From Streptomyces antimycoticus (GTDB lineage: Bacteria > Actinomycetota > Actinomycetes > Streptomycetales > Streptomycetaceae), in the NCBI RefSeq assembly GCF_005405925.1, contig NZ_BJHV01000001.1:5828001-5892000 (forward strand): 64,000 bases of DNA, read 5' to 3'. Positions 1-8,314 of this stretch are shown here, one piece after another. Positions within the stretch are counted from its first letter, which is position 1. Each line of letters starts with the position of its first letter. A model generated the notes under the pieces. The model was not told where the DNA came from, made no database searches, and saw only the letters and a list, made by a program, of their open reading frames with translations. The position numbers and the translations under genes are program-made.

Positions 1-281
1 GCCAGTTGCTCGGCGACCAGCTCGTCCTCGTCGGCGGGGCACGGCCGCTCGCCGGGGCCGGCGTGCCGGGTGGCCTGGGCGACCAGTTCGGCGGCGAGCT
101 TGTCGAGGTCCTTCTCGGTCAGCGTGCGCTTCTCGCCGCGGAACGAGACGAGGGAGGAAATGCGGACCGGCTGGTTGACCAGCCCGGCGCCCGGCCCCTC
201 CTTGACGAACAGCTTCTTGATGAGCGGTGCGACGACGCTCGACGCCAGGCGCGCGCCGATGACTGCGGGATCCACGTCCAT
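1..281 (-). CDS. Probable NACHT-type NTPase, N-terminal fragment
   Basis: The gene runs off the left edge, so only the first ~93 residues are visible, beginning MDVDPAVIGARLASSVVAPL. The ATG at 281 has a GGGGGA ribosome site directly upstream. The segment is predicted helical, with the stretch VRISSLVSFRGEKRTLTEKD. From memory it resembles the N-terminal helical domain found in front of NACHT NTPase domains in many Streptomyces proteins. Some bacterial NACHT proteins act in phage defence. No Walker motif is visible, because that part lies outside the window. Family assignment is inference from a short segment; a conserved hypothetical protein remains possible. Confidence 0.5.
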   Translation of the reverse strand, partial: MDVDPAVIGARLASSVVAPLIKKLFVKEGPGAGLVNQPVRISSLVSFRGEKRTLTEKDLDKLAAELVAQATRHAGPGERPCPADEDELVAEQL

Positions 282-581
282 TCCCCCGGTAGTTGTGTGT
301 CCCTGACCGGACAGCGTACAGCGGGGTAAGGACGTTGGTCCCGAATCGGACATCCGAAAGTCCCTGCGAAGGTGACTTCTCGCACAGGTCCTTCGGCGTC
401 TACTACGGTAAATAGGGGATCTCGCAGGTCAGAGGTGTGATGGGGGTTTCTGGGAATTTCGCACGGGAAACGCATCACATAACCAATTCGCTACGTAGCC
501 ACTTAGTAGAAGAACGCCTTGGCCTATTCACGAGAACGGGATAACAAGAGGCGTCCAAAGACGCTTCTGGAGGTACTTCCC
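282..581. promoter_or_regulatory. Divergent intergenic region with hairpin before the M23 start
   Basis: This 300-bp spacer separates the divergent NACHT-type and M23 peptidase genes and must hold both promoters. A stem is visible at 549-568 (GAGGCGTC, loop CAAA, GACGCTTC, with G-U pairs), just before the TCTGGAGG ribosome site of the peptidase. It could influence translation. I looked for a ydaO-type (c-di-AMP) riboswitch, known upstream of some Streptomyces wall hydrolases, and could not recognise its conserved core. No clear -35/-10 pair stands out. Confidence 0.35.
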
Positions 582-1286
582 ATGGCCCCGCGCGCCACAA
601 ACCGCCGTTTCTCGCTTACGTCCGTATCCAAGGGGCGCGCCGCTGTGGTCGCCGTCGGCCTGGGCGCCTCGCTCGCGCTGGGCGCCGGAACGGCGTTCGC
701 CGTGGGGGCGGGCGAGGCCCCCGCCGCCCCGTCCGTCAAGCAGGTCGCCGCGAAGGCTCCGGCCAAGAAGGCTCCGGCCAAGAAGGCTCCGGCCAAGAAG
801 GCTCCGGCCAAGAAGGCTCCGGCCAAGAAGGCTCCGGCCAAGAAGGCTCCGGCCAAGAAGGCCCCCACGGACTGGCAGACCCCGGTCGACAAGTTCTCGA
901 TAGGCGCCGCCTTCGGCCTGGCGGGCAACCTGTGGTCGCACAACCACAGCGGTCAGGACTTCGTCGTGCCGACCGGCACCCCGGTGCACGCGGCCCACGA
1001 GGGTGTCGTCGTCAAGGCGGGCCCGAACGGCGGCGGTGACGGCCCCGCGTACGGCAACGCGATCGTGATCAAGCACGACAACGCGACGTACTCGCAGTAC
1101 GCCCACCTGTCCCGCATCGATGTGCGGATCGGCCAGACCGTGACCGAGGGCCAGCAGATCGGCCTGTCGGGCAGCACCGGCAACTCGACCGGCCCGCATC
1201 TGCACTTCGAGATCCGTACGACGCCGAACTACGGCACCGCGGTCGAGCCGCTCAAGTTCCTCCGCGACCACGGCGTCAAGGTCTGA
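582..1286 (+). CDS. Secreted M23-family (LytM) metallopeptidase
   Basis: A 234-residue cell-wall peptidase. The ATG at 582 follows the ribosome site GGAGG at 569-573. The first ~35 residues form a signal peptide: basic start, hydrophobic [19 protein letters not shown], then a cleavage site. A linker follows with seven copies of a KAPAK-type repeat, which probably binds wall polyanions or spans the wall. The C-terminal ~130 residues are the M23 domain, with zinc ligands in HSGQD and HLHFE and the [13 protein letters not shown] signature. The family cleaves peptide cross-links in peptidoglycan. The last codons and the stop are duplicated just downstream (1263-1310). It is followed convergently by a TetR gene. 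Confidence 0.92.
   Translation: MAPRATNRRFSLTSVSKGRAAVVAVGLGASLALGAGTAFAVGAGEAPAAPSVKQVAAKAPAKKAPAKKAPAKKAPAKKAPAKKAPAKKAPAKKAPTDWQTPVDKFSIGAAFGLAGNLWSHNHSGQDFVVPTGTPVHAAHEGVVVKAGPNGGGDGPAYGNAIVIKHDNATYSQYAHLSRIDVRIGQTVTEGQQIGLSGSTGNSTGPHLHFEIRTTPNYGTAVEPLKFLRDHGVKV
753..857 (+). repeat. 15-bp coding tandem repeat, seven copies
   Basis: Seven essentially identical copies of AAGGCTCCGGCCAAG encode the Lys/Ala/Pro linker of the M23 peptidase. The near-identity at DNA level suggests recent expansion, and copy number probably varies between strains. A final degenerate copy (AAGGCCCCCACG) follows. Confidence 0.95.
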
Positions 1287-1310
1287 CGCGACCACGGCGT
1301 CAAGCTCTGA
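1263..1310 (+). repeat. 24-bp tandem duplication of the M23 gene end, including its stop
   Basis: Positions 1263-1286 (encoding RDHGVKV and the TGA stop) are repeated at 1287-1310 with one mismatch. The second copy is untranslated. It records a recent slip duplication. Confidence 0.95.
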
Positions 1311-1336
1311 CCCCACTCATGCGCTCTGCGCGCGTG

Positions 1337-1915
1337 TCAGCCATGCGTCGATGACGCATGCGCCTGCTTCACCAGATCGAGGGCGACCTCGAGGACGGCC
1401 TTGCGCTTGTCCTCGGCGTCGCCCTCGATCGCCTGCAGCGCGAACATCCGCGCATGCATGCTGAACAGGGCCGTGACGCTCCGGACCTGGTCGACCATCG
1501 GCGCCTCGGGGTCCCGGATCAGGGCGGACATGGCGAGCATCCGGTTCTTGAAGATCTGACCGATGCTCAGCTCGCGCACTGTCGCCTGGTTCTCCTGCAT
1601 GAAGCGCATCAGCGGCTCGCCGAGGTCCAGGGCCGCGCTGTAGCGGCGCAGCAGCTCCTGCTTGGTCTCCAGCGTGCGCGGCTGCTGCTCGCCCCAGGTG
1701 ATCAGCTCGTCGAGCGGCCGGCCCAGGTCCTGGAAGAGGCTGAGGACGATGTCTTCCTTGGTCTTGAAGTGGTAGTAGAGCGCTGCCTTGGTGACCTCAA
1801 GGTGCTCGGCGATCTCGCGCAGTGACGTTTTCTCGTAACCCCGCTCCGCGAAGAGTTCCAGGGCCACGTCCTGGATGCGCTGACGGGTGTCTCCCCGCCG
1901 CGGTGTGCTGCCCAT
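1337..1915 (-). CDS. TetR-family repressor of the adjacent MFS pump
   Basis: A 192-residue TetR regulator. The N-terminal helix-turn-helix covers residues ~12-58: RIQDVALELFAERGYEKTSL, then a recognition helix in VTKAALYYHFKTKEDI. The rest is the helical ligand-binding and dimer domain. It is transcribed divergently from a DHA2-type MFS transporter, and the shared intergenic region holds a long inverted repeat. This arrangement usually means the regulator represses both genes until a toxic ligand binds. The start follows an AGGAGA site. The ligand cannot be told from sequence. Confidence 0.9.
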   Translation of the reverse strand: MGSTPRRGDTRQRIQDVALELFAERGYEKTSLREIAEHLEVTKAALYYHFKTKEDIVLSLFQDLGRPLDELITWGEQQPRTLETKQELLRRYSAALDLGEPLMRFMQENQATVRELSIGQIFKNRMLAMSALIRDPEAPMVDQVRSVTALFSMHARMFALQAIEGDAEDKRKAVLEVALDLVKQAHASSTHG

Positions 1916-1964
1916 GGTGCTCTCCTGTGCTGGTGGTCTGGCTGCCGTCGGCAGGCCGAACGTA

Positions 1965-2036
1965 ACTTACTTGACGCCCGGCTAGTTGGCGCCTTACCGT
2001 CTCCACTGTACTGAACTAGCCGGGCGGCAAGTAAGT
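1965..2036. promoter_or_regulatory. Divergent promoter with 23-bp inverted-repeat operator
   Basis: Arms at 1965-1987 and 2014-2036 are 23 bp each, complementary at 22 positions, with a 26-bp spacer. A forward promoter fits inside: -35 TTGACG at 1971-1976 (in the left arm), 18 bp, -10 TACCGT at 1995-2000. The right arm lies immediately downstream. A TetR dimer on both arms would block the transporter promoter and probably the repressor's own. Assignment to the neighbouring TetR protein is inferred from position. Confidence 0.75.
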
Positions 2037-2076
2037 GGGCGTCAGGGCTCTCATCACCCAGGGGGAGACGGAGAAC

Positions 2077-3723
2077 ATGTTCCGGAAACCATCACAAGAC
2101 GAAGCGTCATCCGCTTCGACATCGGCTCAGGCCGCCCAGGAGGCCCAGATACCCAAGGAGCCCAAGGGCAAGGCCGAGCCGAAGCAGCGCAGCACCAGCG
2201 TGGTGATCTTCGCGCTGATGATCGCGATGCTGCTCGCGATGCTCGACAACATGATCGTGGGCACCGCGATGCCGACCATCGTCGGCGAGCTGGGGGGACT
2301 CGACCACCTCTCCTGGGTGGTGACCGCGTACACCTTGGCCACCGCCGCCTCGACCCCCATCTGGGGCAAGCTCGGCGACATGTACGGCCGTAAGGGCATC
2401 TTCCTCACCTCCATCGCGGTCTTCCTCGGTGGCTCGGCGCTGTCCGGTATGGCACAGAGCATGGGGGAGCTGATCGGCTTCCGGGCCATCCAGGGCCTGG
2501 GCGCGGGCGGCCTGATGGTCGGCGTGATGGCGATCATCGGTGACCTGGTGCCGCCCCGGGAGCGTGGCCGCTACCAGGGCATCATGGCCGGTGTGATGGC
2601 CGTGGCCATGATCGGTGGCCCGCTGGTCGGCGGTACCCTCACCGACCACCTCGGCTGGCGCTGGATCTTCTACATCAACCTTCCGCTCGGCGCCGTCGCC
2701 CTCGCGGCGATCACCGCCGTGCTGCACCTGCCGAAGAAGCGCTCCCAGGGGCGGATCGACTACACCGGTGCGGCCCTGCTGACCGTGGGCATCACCGCGC
2801 TCGTGCTGATCACCACCTGGGGCGGCAACGAGTACGCCTGGGGCTCGGCCCAGATCCTCGGGCTCGGGGCGCTCGGTGTCCTCGCGCTCGTCGCGTTCGT
2901 CTTCGTCGAGCAGCGGGTCGCCGAGCCCGTGCTGCCGCTGCACATCTTCCGTAACGCCAACTTCACGCTGGTCACCGCCATCGGCTTCCTCGTCGGCTTC
3001 GTGATGTTCGGCTCGACCACCTTCCTGCCGCTCTACCAGCAGACCGTCCAGGGCGCCACGGCCACCAACTCCGGGCTGCTGCTGCTCCCGATGCTGCTCG
3101 GCATGCTGGTCGTCTCGCTGGTCGCGGGCCGGGTCACCACCCAGACCGGCAAGTACAAGATCTTCCCGATCATCGGCGGTCTCCTGATCACCGTCGGGAT
3201 GTTCCTGCTGTCCACCATGGACACCGAGACCACCCGCTTCAGCTCCGGTCTCTACATGGCGGTGCTCGGCATGGGCATGGGCTGCCTCATGCAGACGACC
3301 ATGCTCGTGGCACAGAACAGCGTCGAGATGAAGGACATGGGCGTCGGCAGCTCCTCCGCCACCCTCTTCCGCACCCTGGGCGGCTCCTTCGGTGTCGCCA
3401 TCCTCGGCGCCCTGTTCACCAGCCAGGTGCGGGACACCATGGCCGAGCGGGCCGGTGGGAAGGCGGCGGCCGTCACCTCCGGAAGCGCCCAGCTCGACCC
3501 GGCCAGCCTGAAGAAGCTGCCCCCGGGGATCCGGGACGCGTACACCCACGCGGTGGCCAGCGGTGCCCACCAGGTGTTCCTGTGGGGCGCGCTGATCAGC
3601 ATCATCGGCTTCCTCGCGGCCTGGTTCGTCAAGGAGGTCCCGCTGCGCGGGGGGCCCGGCAAGTCCGCCGACGGCGGCGACGAGGCCCCGGCCGACGCGG
3701 CGCCGGTCGCCGAGACCGTCTGA
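2077..3723 (+). CDS. DHA2-type MFS drug efflux transporter
   Basis: A 548-residue polytopic membrane protein, length and pattern typical of 14-helix DHA2 (EmrB/QacA-type) proton antiporters. The ATG at 2077 is preceded by GGGGGAGA. A polar N-terminal ~45 residues precede the first helix (VVIFALMIAMLLAMLDNMIV). The LDNMIVGTAMPTI segment corresponds to motif D1 of the family, and GKLGDMYGRKG is the conserved MFS loop motif A. ERGRYQGIMAG and the GPLVGGTLTDHLGWRWIFYI region correspond to motif C. It is controlled by the divergent TetR gene. Substrate unknown; drug or antibiotic export is the usual family role. Confidence 0.92.
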   Translation: MFRKPSQDEASSASTSAQAAQEAQIPKEPKGKAEPKQRSTSVVIFALMIAMLLAMLDNMIVGTAMPTIVGELGGLDHLSWVVTAYTLATAASTPIWGKLGDMYGRKGIFLTSIAVFLGGSALSGMAQSMGELIGFRAIQGLGAGGLMVGVMAIIGDLVPPRERGRYQGIMAGVMAVAMIGGPLVGGTLTDHLGWRWIFYINLPLGAVALAAITAVLHLPKKRSQGRIDYTGAALLTVGITALVLITTWGGNEYAWGSAQILGLGALGVLALVAFVFVEQRVAEPVLPLHIFRNANFTLVTAIGFLVGFVMFGSTTFLPLYQQTVQGATATNSGLLLLPMLLGMLVVSLVAGRVTTQTGKYKIFPIIGGLLITVGMFLLSTMDTETTRFSSGLYMAVLGMGMGCLMQTTMLVAQNSVEMKDMGVGSSSATLFRTLGGSFGVAILGALFTSQVRDTMAERAGGKAAAVTSGSAQLDPASLKKLPPGIRDAYTHAVASGAHQVFLWGALISIIGFLAAWFVKEVPLRGGPGKSADGGDEAPADAAPVAETV

Positions 3724-3779
3724 CCAACGGCCTCTGAGCGACGGTCTCTGTGTCAGTGGGGCATGACAGCATCGGCCCC

Positions 3780-4232
3780 ATGGTGACCTCGCCGGACGAG
3801 GCGCGGCTGGCGCATCTGCGCCGGCTGCGCCTCGCGAAGGACGTGATGGACCGCGACTGGGCCGAGCCGCTCGACCTGGACGCGGTCGCCGCGCATGCCG
3901 GCTATTCGCGCTATCACTTCATCCGCGCCTTCAAGGGCGCCTACGGCTCCACGCCCGGGCAGTATCTGACCCGGCGCCGCATCGAGCGGGCCGAGGAGCT
4001 GCTCCGCTCGGCCAATCTCTCGGTCACCGAGATCTGCTCGCTCGTCGGCTTCAGCAGCCTCGGCACGTTCTCGACGAGCTTCAAGAAGCAGACCGGGCTC
4101 ACCCCCAGCGCCTACCGGGACCAGTACGTCGGCCGGGCCGCAGGGGTCATACCGGGGTGTTACGCCATGTTGTGGTACGGCGGGCGCGACGCACCTGCCC
4201 ACATCGGTGGCGCCGAGGACAGCAATTCTTGA
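3780..4232 (+). CDS. AraC-family transcriptional regulator
   Basis: A 150-residue regulator consisting mainly of an AraC-type DNA-binding domain at residues ~15-118. Both helix-turn-helix units are visible: LDLDAVAAHAGYSRYHFIRA and LSVTEICSLVGFSSLGTFSTSF. There is no N-terminal effector domain. I chose the ATG at 3780; a GTG at 3750 in the same frame would add 10 residues, and neither has a strong ribosome site. The VOC protein gene lies 81 bp downstream in the same direction. This pairing is common in actinobacteria and suggests shared control. Confidence 0.85.
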   Translation: MVTSPDEARLAHLRRLRLAKDVMDRDWAEPLDLDAVAAHAGYSRYHFIRAFKGAYGSTPGQYLTRRRIERAEELLRSANLSVTEICSLVGFSSLGTFSTSFKKQTGLTPSAYRDQYVGRAAGVIPGCYAMLWYGGRDAPAHIGGAEDSNS

Positions 4233-4313
4233 GAAGCGGGCCGGACCTGCTGCTGCCTACGGTGGCGATGTCGCGACGACGCGCGATCCATCCCGATACC
4301 TCCGGAGGCAGCA

Positions 4314-4781
4314 ATGATCAAGGGGATGTCCATCGTCACCGTCTGGGTCCTCGATCAGGACCGGGCCAAGGCGTTCTACACCGAGAAGCTGGGCCTGGAG
4401 GTCCGCACCGACATGAGCATCGGCGGGGACGGCGAGGGCGGCGGTATGCGCTGGCTGACGGTCGGCGCCAAGGACCAGCCGGATGTGCAGCTCACCCTGA
4501 TGGTGCCCAGCTCGCCGGGGCTCGACCCGGAGTCCGCCGAGGCCCTGAGGACGCTGGTCGCCAAGGGGGTGCTCGGCGCCGGGGTGTTCACCACCGATGA
4601 CATCCACCGGGACTACGAGGCGCTCAAGGCCAAGGGCGTGGAGTTCGTCCAGGAGCCCCAGGAGCGTCCGTACGGCACCGAGGCCCTCTTCCGCGACGAC
4701 TCCGGCAACTGGTTCTCGTTCACCCAGCCCCGCGAGGAGATGGACTTCAGCAAGCCCTGGGAGGGCTGCGTCTCGGACTGA
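4314..4781 (+). CDS. VOC (glyoxalase/dioxygenase-fold) family protein
   Basis: A 155-residue protein with two beta-alpha-beta-beta-beta modules of the vicinal-oxygen-chelate fold. Module one starts VTVWVLDQDRAKAFYTEKLG. Module two ends in GTEALFRDDSGNWFSFTQP, where the E and the segment resemble the metal-binding strand. The CCTCCGGAGG stretch before the ATG gives a strong ribosome site. Members of this superfamily include glyoxalases, dioxygenases and resistance proteins, and the substrate here is unknown. It follows the AraC regulator and meets cseC tail-to-tail with a 4-bp gap. Confidence 0.85.
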   Translation: MIKGMSIVTVWVLDQDRAKAFYTEKLGLEVRTDMSIGGDGEGGGMRWLTVGAKDQPDVQLTLMVPSSPGLDPESAEALRTLVAKGVLGAGVFTTDDIHRDYEALKAKGVEFVQEPQERPYGTEALFRDDSGNWFSFTQPREEMDFSKPWEGCVSD

Positions 4782-4785
4782 GCGC

Positions 4786-6114
4786 TCAGTCCGGCACCTC
4801 GATGATCGGGAAGCTGCCGGTGTTGGTGGGCGCGGACTCCGGCAGCCAGAGCACGGCGACCGCGCCCCGGCACTCGCCGCCCGCGCCATCCAATCCGTCG
4901 GTCCCGTCGAGCACCGGATCGGCGTTGCGGAACGTCAGCCGGGCGCCCAGCACCCGCGCCTGGCCCGCGGCTATCGTCAGCCCCAGGCCGTGCCCGGTGC
5001 CCGCGCGGTCCTTGCTGCCGGTGCGGAACCGGCTCGGCCCGTCCTTCAGCAGCTCCTCCGGGAAGCCGGGTCCGTGGTCGCGCACGCGCAGCACCCGTCC
5101 CTCGACCGTGACCTCGAAGGGCGGCTTGCCGTGCCGGGCGGCGTTGGCGAGCAGATTGCCCATGATCCGCTCCAGCCGCCGGGGGTCGGTGGAGACATGG
5201 GCGTCGCGCGCCACGTTGATCACCGCGTCGGGGGCCACCGCCCGGACCCGGCGGGCGATGAACTCGGCCACGGCTATCTCCTGGAGCTCCGCGCGCTCCG
5301 CGAAGCCGTCCAGCCGCGCGACCTCCAGCACGTCCTCGACCAGGGTGCGCATCGCCTGCGCCCGGTCCCGTACCAGCTCGGTGGGGCGGCCCGGCGGCAG
5401 CAGCTCGGCCGCTGTGAGCAGCCCGGTGACCGGGGTGCGCAGCTCATGCGCGATATCGGCGGTGACCCGGCGCTCCGCCTCCAGCCGCTGCTGCAGCGCC
5501 TCGGCCATGCCGTCGACCGCACGCGCCAGATCGTCGGTCTCATCGCGCACCCGGCCGCCGATCGCCTCGCGCACCCGGACCTCGGAGTCGCCCTCGGCCA
5601 GCTTGCGGGCGGCGGTGGCCGCCTTGCGCAGCCGCCGGGAGAGCTGATCGCCGATGAGCACACCGAGTGCGATACCGCCCATCACCACCGCCACCGAACC
5701 GATGAGCAGCACCCGGTCGAGGTCGTTGAGGACGGCGAAGCGGTCCTGGAACTTGGTGTGGACGGACAGCACCTTGCCGTTCCGCAGCGGCACCGAGGCC
5801 CACACCTCGGGGGTGCCGGTGCCGGAGTCCTCCAGATAGGTGGCGCGCTGACCGCGCCACGCCTCCTTCTTGAGCTGCTCGGGAAGCTGGGGGTCGTCCA
5901 GCTTGGCGCCGAAGCCCAGCACCCGGGACTGCTCGTACCACCGCTGGGCGACCTTCACCCGCTCGTCCATCACGGTGCGGCTGTTGTCGAGCATCGAGAC
6001 CCGGGCCGCGTTGTGGACGACCAGGCTCAGCACGACCGCGACGAGCGTGCTCACCGCCGCGATGGCGAGACTGACCTTCCACCGCAGGCCGCTGCGCAGC
6101 GCGAATCGCCCCAA
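4786..6114 (-). CDS. cseC: Sensor histidine kinase CseC of the SigE system
   Basis: A 442-residue membrane kinase. TM1 lies at ~13-32 and TM2 at ~135-155, bracketing a ~100-residue extracytoplasmic sensor. HAMP, HisKA and HATPase domains follow. The phosphoacceptor His is in ADIAHELRTPVTG; the N box is NLLANAARHG; the ATP lid glycines are in DHGPGF and GTGHGLGLTIA. It is the last gene of sigE-cseA-cseB-cseC and starts 6 bp after cseB. In S. coelicolor CseC senses envelope damage (for example lysozyme or cell-wall antibiotics) and phosphorylates CseB, which activates sigE. The identification rests on operon order and protein match. Confidence 0.93.
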   Translation of the reverse strand: MGRFALRSGLRWKVSLAIAAVSTLVAVVLSLVVHNAARVSMLDNSRTVMDERVKVAQRWYEQSRVLGFGAKLDDPQLPEQLKKEAWRGQRATYLEDSGTGTPEVWASVPLRNGKVLSVHTKFQDRFAVLNDLDRVLLIGSVAVVMGGIALGVLIGDQLSRRLRKAATAARKLAEGDSEVRVREAIGGRVRDETDDLARAVDGMAEALQQRLEAERRVTADIAHELRTPVTGLLTAAELLPPGRPTELVRDRAQAMRTLVEDVLEVARLDGFAERAELQEIAVAEFIARRVRAVAPDAVINVARDAHVSTDPRRLERIMGNLLANAARHGKPPFEVTVEGRVLRVRDHGPGFPEELLKDGPSRFRTGSKDRAGTGHGLGLTIAAGQARVLGARLTFRNADPVLDGTDGLDGAGGECRGAVAVLWLPESAPTNTGSFPIIEVPD

Positions 6115-6120
6115 CGCCGG

Positions 6121-6828
6121 TCAGCCCTTGAGCTTGTAGCCGAAGCCGCGGACCGTCTCGATCCGGTCCTGGCCTATCTTGCCGCGCAGCCGCTGCACAT
6201 GGACGTCCACGACCCGGGTGTCCCCGCCCCAGCCGTACTCCCAGACCCGCTCCAGCAGCCGGTCACGGGAGAGCACGGTGCCGGGCGCGGCCGAGAACTC
6301 CAGCAGCAGCCGCATCTCGGTCGGGGTGAGCGCGACCTGCCGGCCGCCCTTGCGGACCTCCATGCCCTCGGGGTCGACCTCCAGATCGCCGAAGCACAGC
6401 ACCCCGCCGTCGGGCTCCTCGGGGACGGGCTCCGCGCCCCGCCCGCCGGGGCCGCTGGCATGGCCGAAGCGGCGCAGCACGGCCCGGATGCGGGCGACCA
6501 GCACGGCGCCGTCGAAGGGCTTGGTCACATAGTCGTCGGCGCCGGCTTCGAGGCCGAGCACCACATCGATGGAGTCGGCGCGCGCGGAGAGCATGATCAC
6601 GGGCACGGTGGACTCATCGCGGATCCGGCGGCACAGGCTGACCCCGTCCAGGCCCGGAACCATCACATCGAGCAGCGCGATATCGGGGCGGTCGGCGCGG
6701 AAGCGCTCGAGACCGGTCAACCCGTCGGGTGCGGCCGTCACGAGAAAGCCATCGCGCTCCAGAGCGAGCTGCGTGGCTTCACGGATCACATCGTCGTCCT
6801 CGACGAAGAGCACATGGGTCTCGGCCAC
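6121..6828 (-). CDS. cseB: OmpR-family response regulator CseB
   Basis: A 235-residue regulator. The receiver domain (~1-118) has the acidic pocket FVEDDD, the phosphoacceptor Asp in ALLDVMVPGLDG and the conserved Lys in VTKPFDGA. A linker and a winged-helix DNA-binding domain follow (~140-233), with GGDTRVVDVHVQRLRGKIG typical of OmpR/PhoB. It lies 9 bp after cseA and 6 bp before cseC. In S. coelicolor CseB~P drives the sigE promoter. A direct-repeat site of the right geometry is present upstream of sigE at 8353-8371. Confidence 0.94.
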   Translation of the reverse strand: MAETHVLFVEDDDVIREATQLALERDGFLVTAAPDGLTGLERFRADRPDIALLDVMVPGLDGVSLCRRIRDESTVPVIMLSARADSIDVVLGLEAGADDYVTKPFDGAVLVARIRAVLRRFGHASGPGGRGAEPVPEEPDGGVLCFGDLEVDPEGMEVRKGGRQVALTPTEMRLLLEFSAAPGTVLSRDRLLERVWEYGWGGDTRVVDVHVQRLRGKIGQDRIETVRGFGYKLKG

Positions 6829-6837
6829 AGCCTCGGT

Positions 6838-7569
6838 TCAGCCTTCCGTTCCGTCGTCGGCGCTCACGGACGGCGCCGGGGTCGCCTCTTCCGTGGGCAC
6901 ATTCTTGCTGTAGTCGGTGCGCTTGCGGGACAGCACGTCGAACGTCTTGTCCGCCTCGGTCCAGCGGTAGGTGATCACGGCCTCGCTCGAAGGGCAGCAG
7001 ACGGAGTCACCGGAGGTGTAGGCGAGCTTGGTCACCCGCAGCTCGTCCTTGGCGATGTCGGCGTAGACGGGCGGCTGCTCGTCGCTGAACACGTTCTCGT
7101 ACCGGTCGCCCGCCTTGCGGTACACATACGAGCCGATGCCGAAGCCATCGCCGCAGCTCATCACGTTGATCACCAGGTCGGAGGCGCTGGAGCCGGTCAG
7201 CTTGCCGTACGTCACGTCCACCGGGTAGCCCTCGATCTGCTGCTTGCCCTCGGGCGCCTTGCCCTTGGGGCAGGGCTTGAGGCTCGCCTTCAGATCGTCG
7301 CTGACGTTCGGATCCGTCTTGACCAGCTTGATCGCGTCGACCTTCTGCCCGGCCGGTGACGGCCGGCCCGAGGCGCGGCCACTCGCGTACGCGCCGGAGT
7401 CCGCGGCGGCCGAGGCCCACTCGGTGCGCGCCGGTCCCTCCTTGCGGACACCCTCGCTCGCGGCGCCGCATCCGGCCAGCATCCAGCCGCCGGCGGCCGC
7501 GAGGCCCACGACCGCACCGCCGGTGATCATGGCTGTCCTGCTGGGGGAGGCCCTGGTCAGGCCGCGCAC
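6838..7569 (-). CDS. cseA: Lipoprotein CseA, modulator of the SigE response
   Basis: A ~243-residue lipoprotein. I chose the GTG at 7569, overlapping the end of sigE by 13 bp (translational coupling); an internal ATG at 7530 is an alternative. A hydrophobic stretch ends in the lipobox LAGC with the acylated Cys at ~34. The mature part has paired cysteines and no recognisable catalytic motif. In S. coelicolor CseA is an extracytoplasmic negative modulator of the CseC signal. Its place between sigE and cseB supports the name. Confidence 0.88.
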   Translation of the reverse strand: MRGLTRASPSRTAMITGGAVVGLAAAGGWMLAGCGAASEGVRKEGPARTEWASAAADSGAYASGRASGRPSPAGQKVDAIKLVKTDPNVSDDLKASLKPCPKGKAPEGKQQIEGYPVDVTYGKLTGSSASDLVINVMSCGDGFGIGSYVYRKAGDRYENVFSDEQPPVYADIAKDELRVTKLAYTSGDSVCCPSSEAVITYRWTEADKTFDVLSRKRTDYSKNVPTEEATPAPSVSADDGTEG

Positions 7570-8165
7570 CGGCCCTGCCCCCGCTCCTGGCGGCCGCGCC
7601 GGACCCGACCCGTGTGCTGCCGGACGTTCCCGGCCCGCTTGCCTTCCTCGTCCCGACGGCCGAGCGCGCGGGCGTCCAGATCGCGGCTCTCCAGCTCCTG
7701 CCGCAGCCGGGCCAGCGCCCGGTGCAGCGTGCTCTTGACCGTTCCGGTCGACATTCCGAGCGCCTCCGCGGTCTCTTCCGTCGTCATCTGCTCCCAGTGT
7801 CGCAGCACCACGACACTGCGCTGCTTGGGAGCCAGCACCGAGAGGATGTCCATCAGCAGGGCGCGGTCCGCGTGCTGCTCGGTGCTGTCGTCGACACTCG
7901 CCTCGGGAAGCTGCTCGGTGGGCACCTCGTCCAGCTTGCGGGCGCGCCACCACTCGGTACGGGTGTTGATCATCACGCGCCGGAGATAGGCATCGGCGAG
8001 CGATTTGTCGGCTATGCCGTCCCAGCGACCGTAGGTGCGCACCAAGGCGGTCTGGAGCAGATCCTGTGCCTCGACCGGGTCCGGAATCAGCCGACGGGCG
8101 CTGCGCAGCAGCGCGTCCTGCCGATTCCGCACGTACTCCTCAAAGTCCAGAACATTGCTGCCCAT
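7557..8165 (-). CDS. sigE: ECF sigma factor SigE (cell-envelope stress)
   Basis: A 202-residue ECF sigma factor. Region 2 covers ~10-80 (AQDLLQTALVRTYGRWDGI; DAYLRRVMINTRTEWWRARK). Region 4 covers ~110-165 (LAPKQRSVVVLRHWEQMTTE; STGTVKSTLHRALARLR). The ATG at 8165 has GGAGG 8 nt upstream. There is no anti-sigma gene; control is through CseABC downstream. The C-terminal tail after ~residue 170 is longer and more basic than I recall for S. coelicolor SigE. The regulon is envelope maintenance and cell-wall glycan synthesis. Confidence 0.94.
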   Translation of the reverse strand: MGSNVLDFEEYVRNRQDALLRSARRLIPDPVEAQDLLQTALVRTYGRWDGIADKSLADAYLRRVMINTRTEWWRARKLDEVPTEQLPEASVDDSTEQHADRALLMDILSVLAPKQRSVVVLRHWEQMTTEETAEALGMSTGTVKSTLHRALARLRQELESRDLDARALGRRDEEGKRAGNVRQHTGRVRRGRQERGQGRCAA

Positions 8166-8314
8166 GATGCAGCCTCCATCCCGCTGATTCCCCGCCGTTG
8201 ATGTGCCGCCCTGTCGGTCGGCGCGAGAAGGACGCTACGGAGGCGCTGTTGCGGCGCGATGCGCATCCGGGCCTCGGTGAATGCACAGCTACCCATAGGT
8301 TGTGTAACAACGGA

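Noticed and set aside
340..580. ydaO-type c-di-AMP riboswitch before the M23 gene
   Set aside because: Attractive because disA is near and such switches precede some wall hydrolases, but the conserved core could not be recognised by eye.
2107..3570. A 487-codon minus-strand frame inside the MFS gene
   Set aside because: Shadow of a clearly conserved transporter; no ribosome site or known domain.
4597..7359. A 920-codon open frame on the plus strand across cseC and cseB
   Set aside because: Antisense to two conserved genes. Long shadow frames are expected at this GC content, and its composition (Arg, His, Gly, Pro) is not protein-like.
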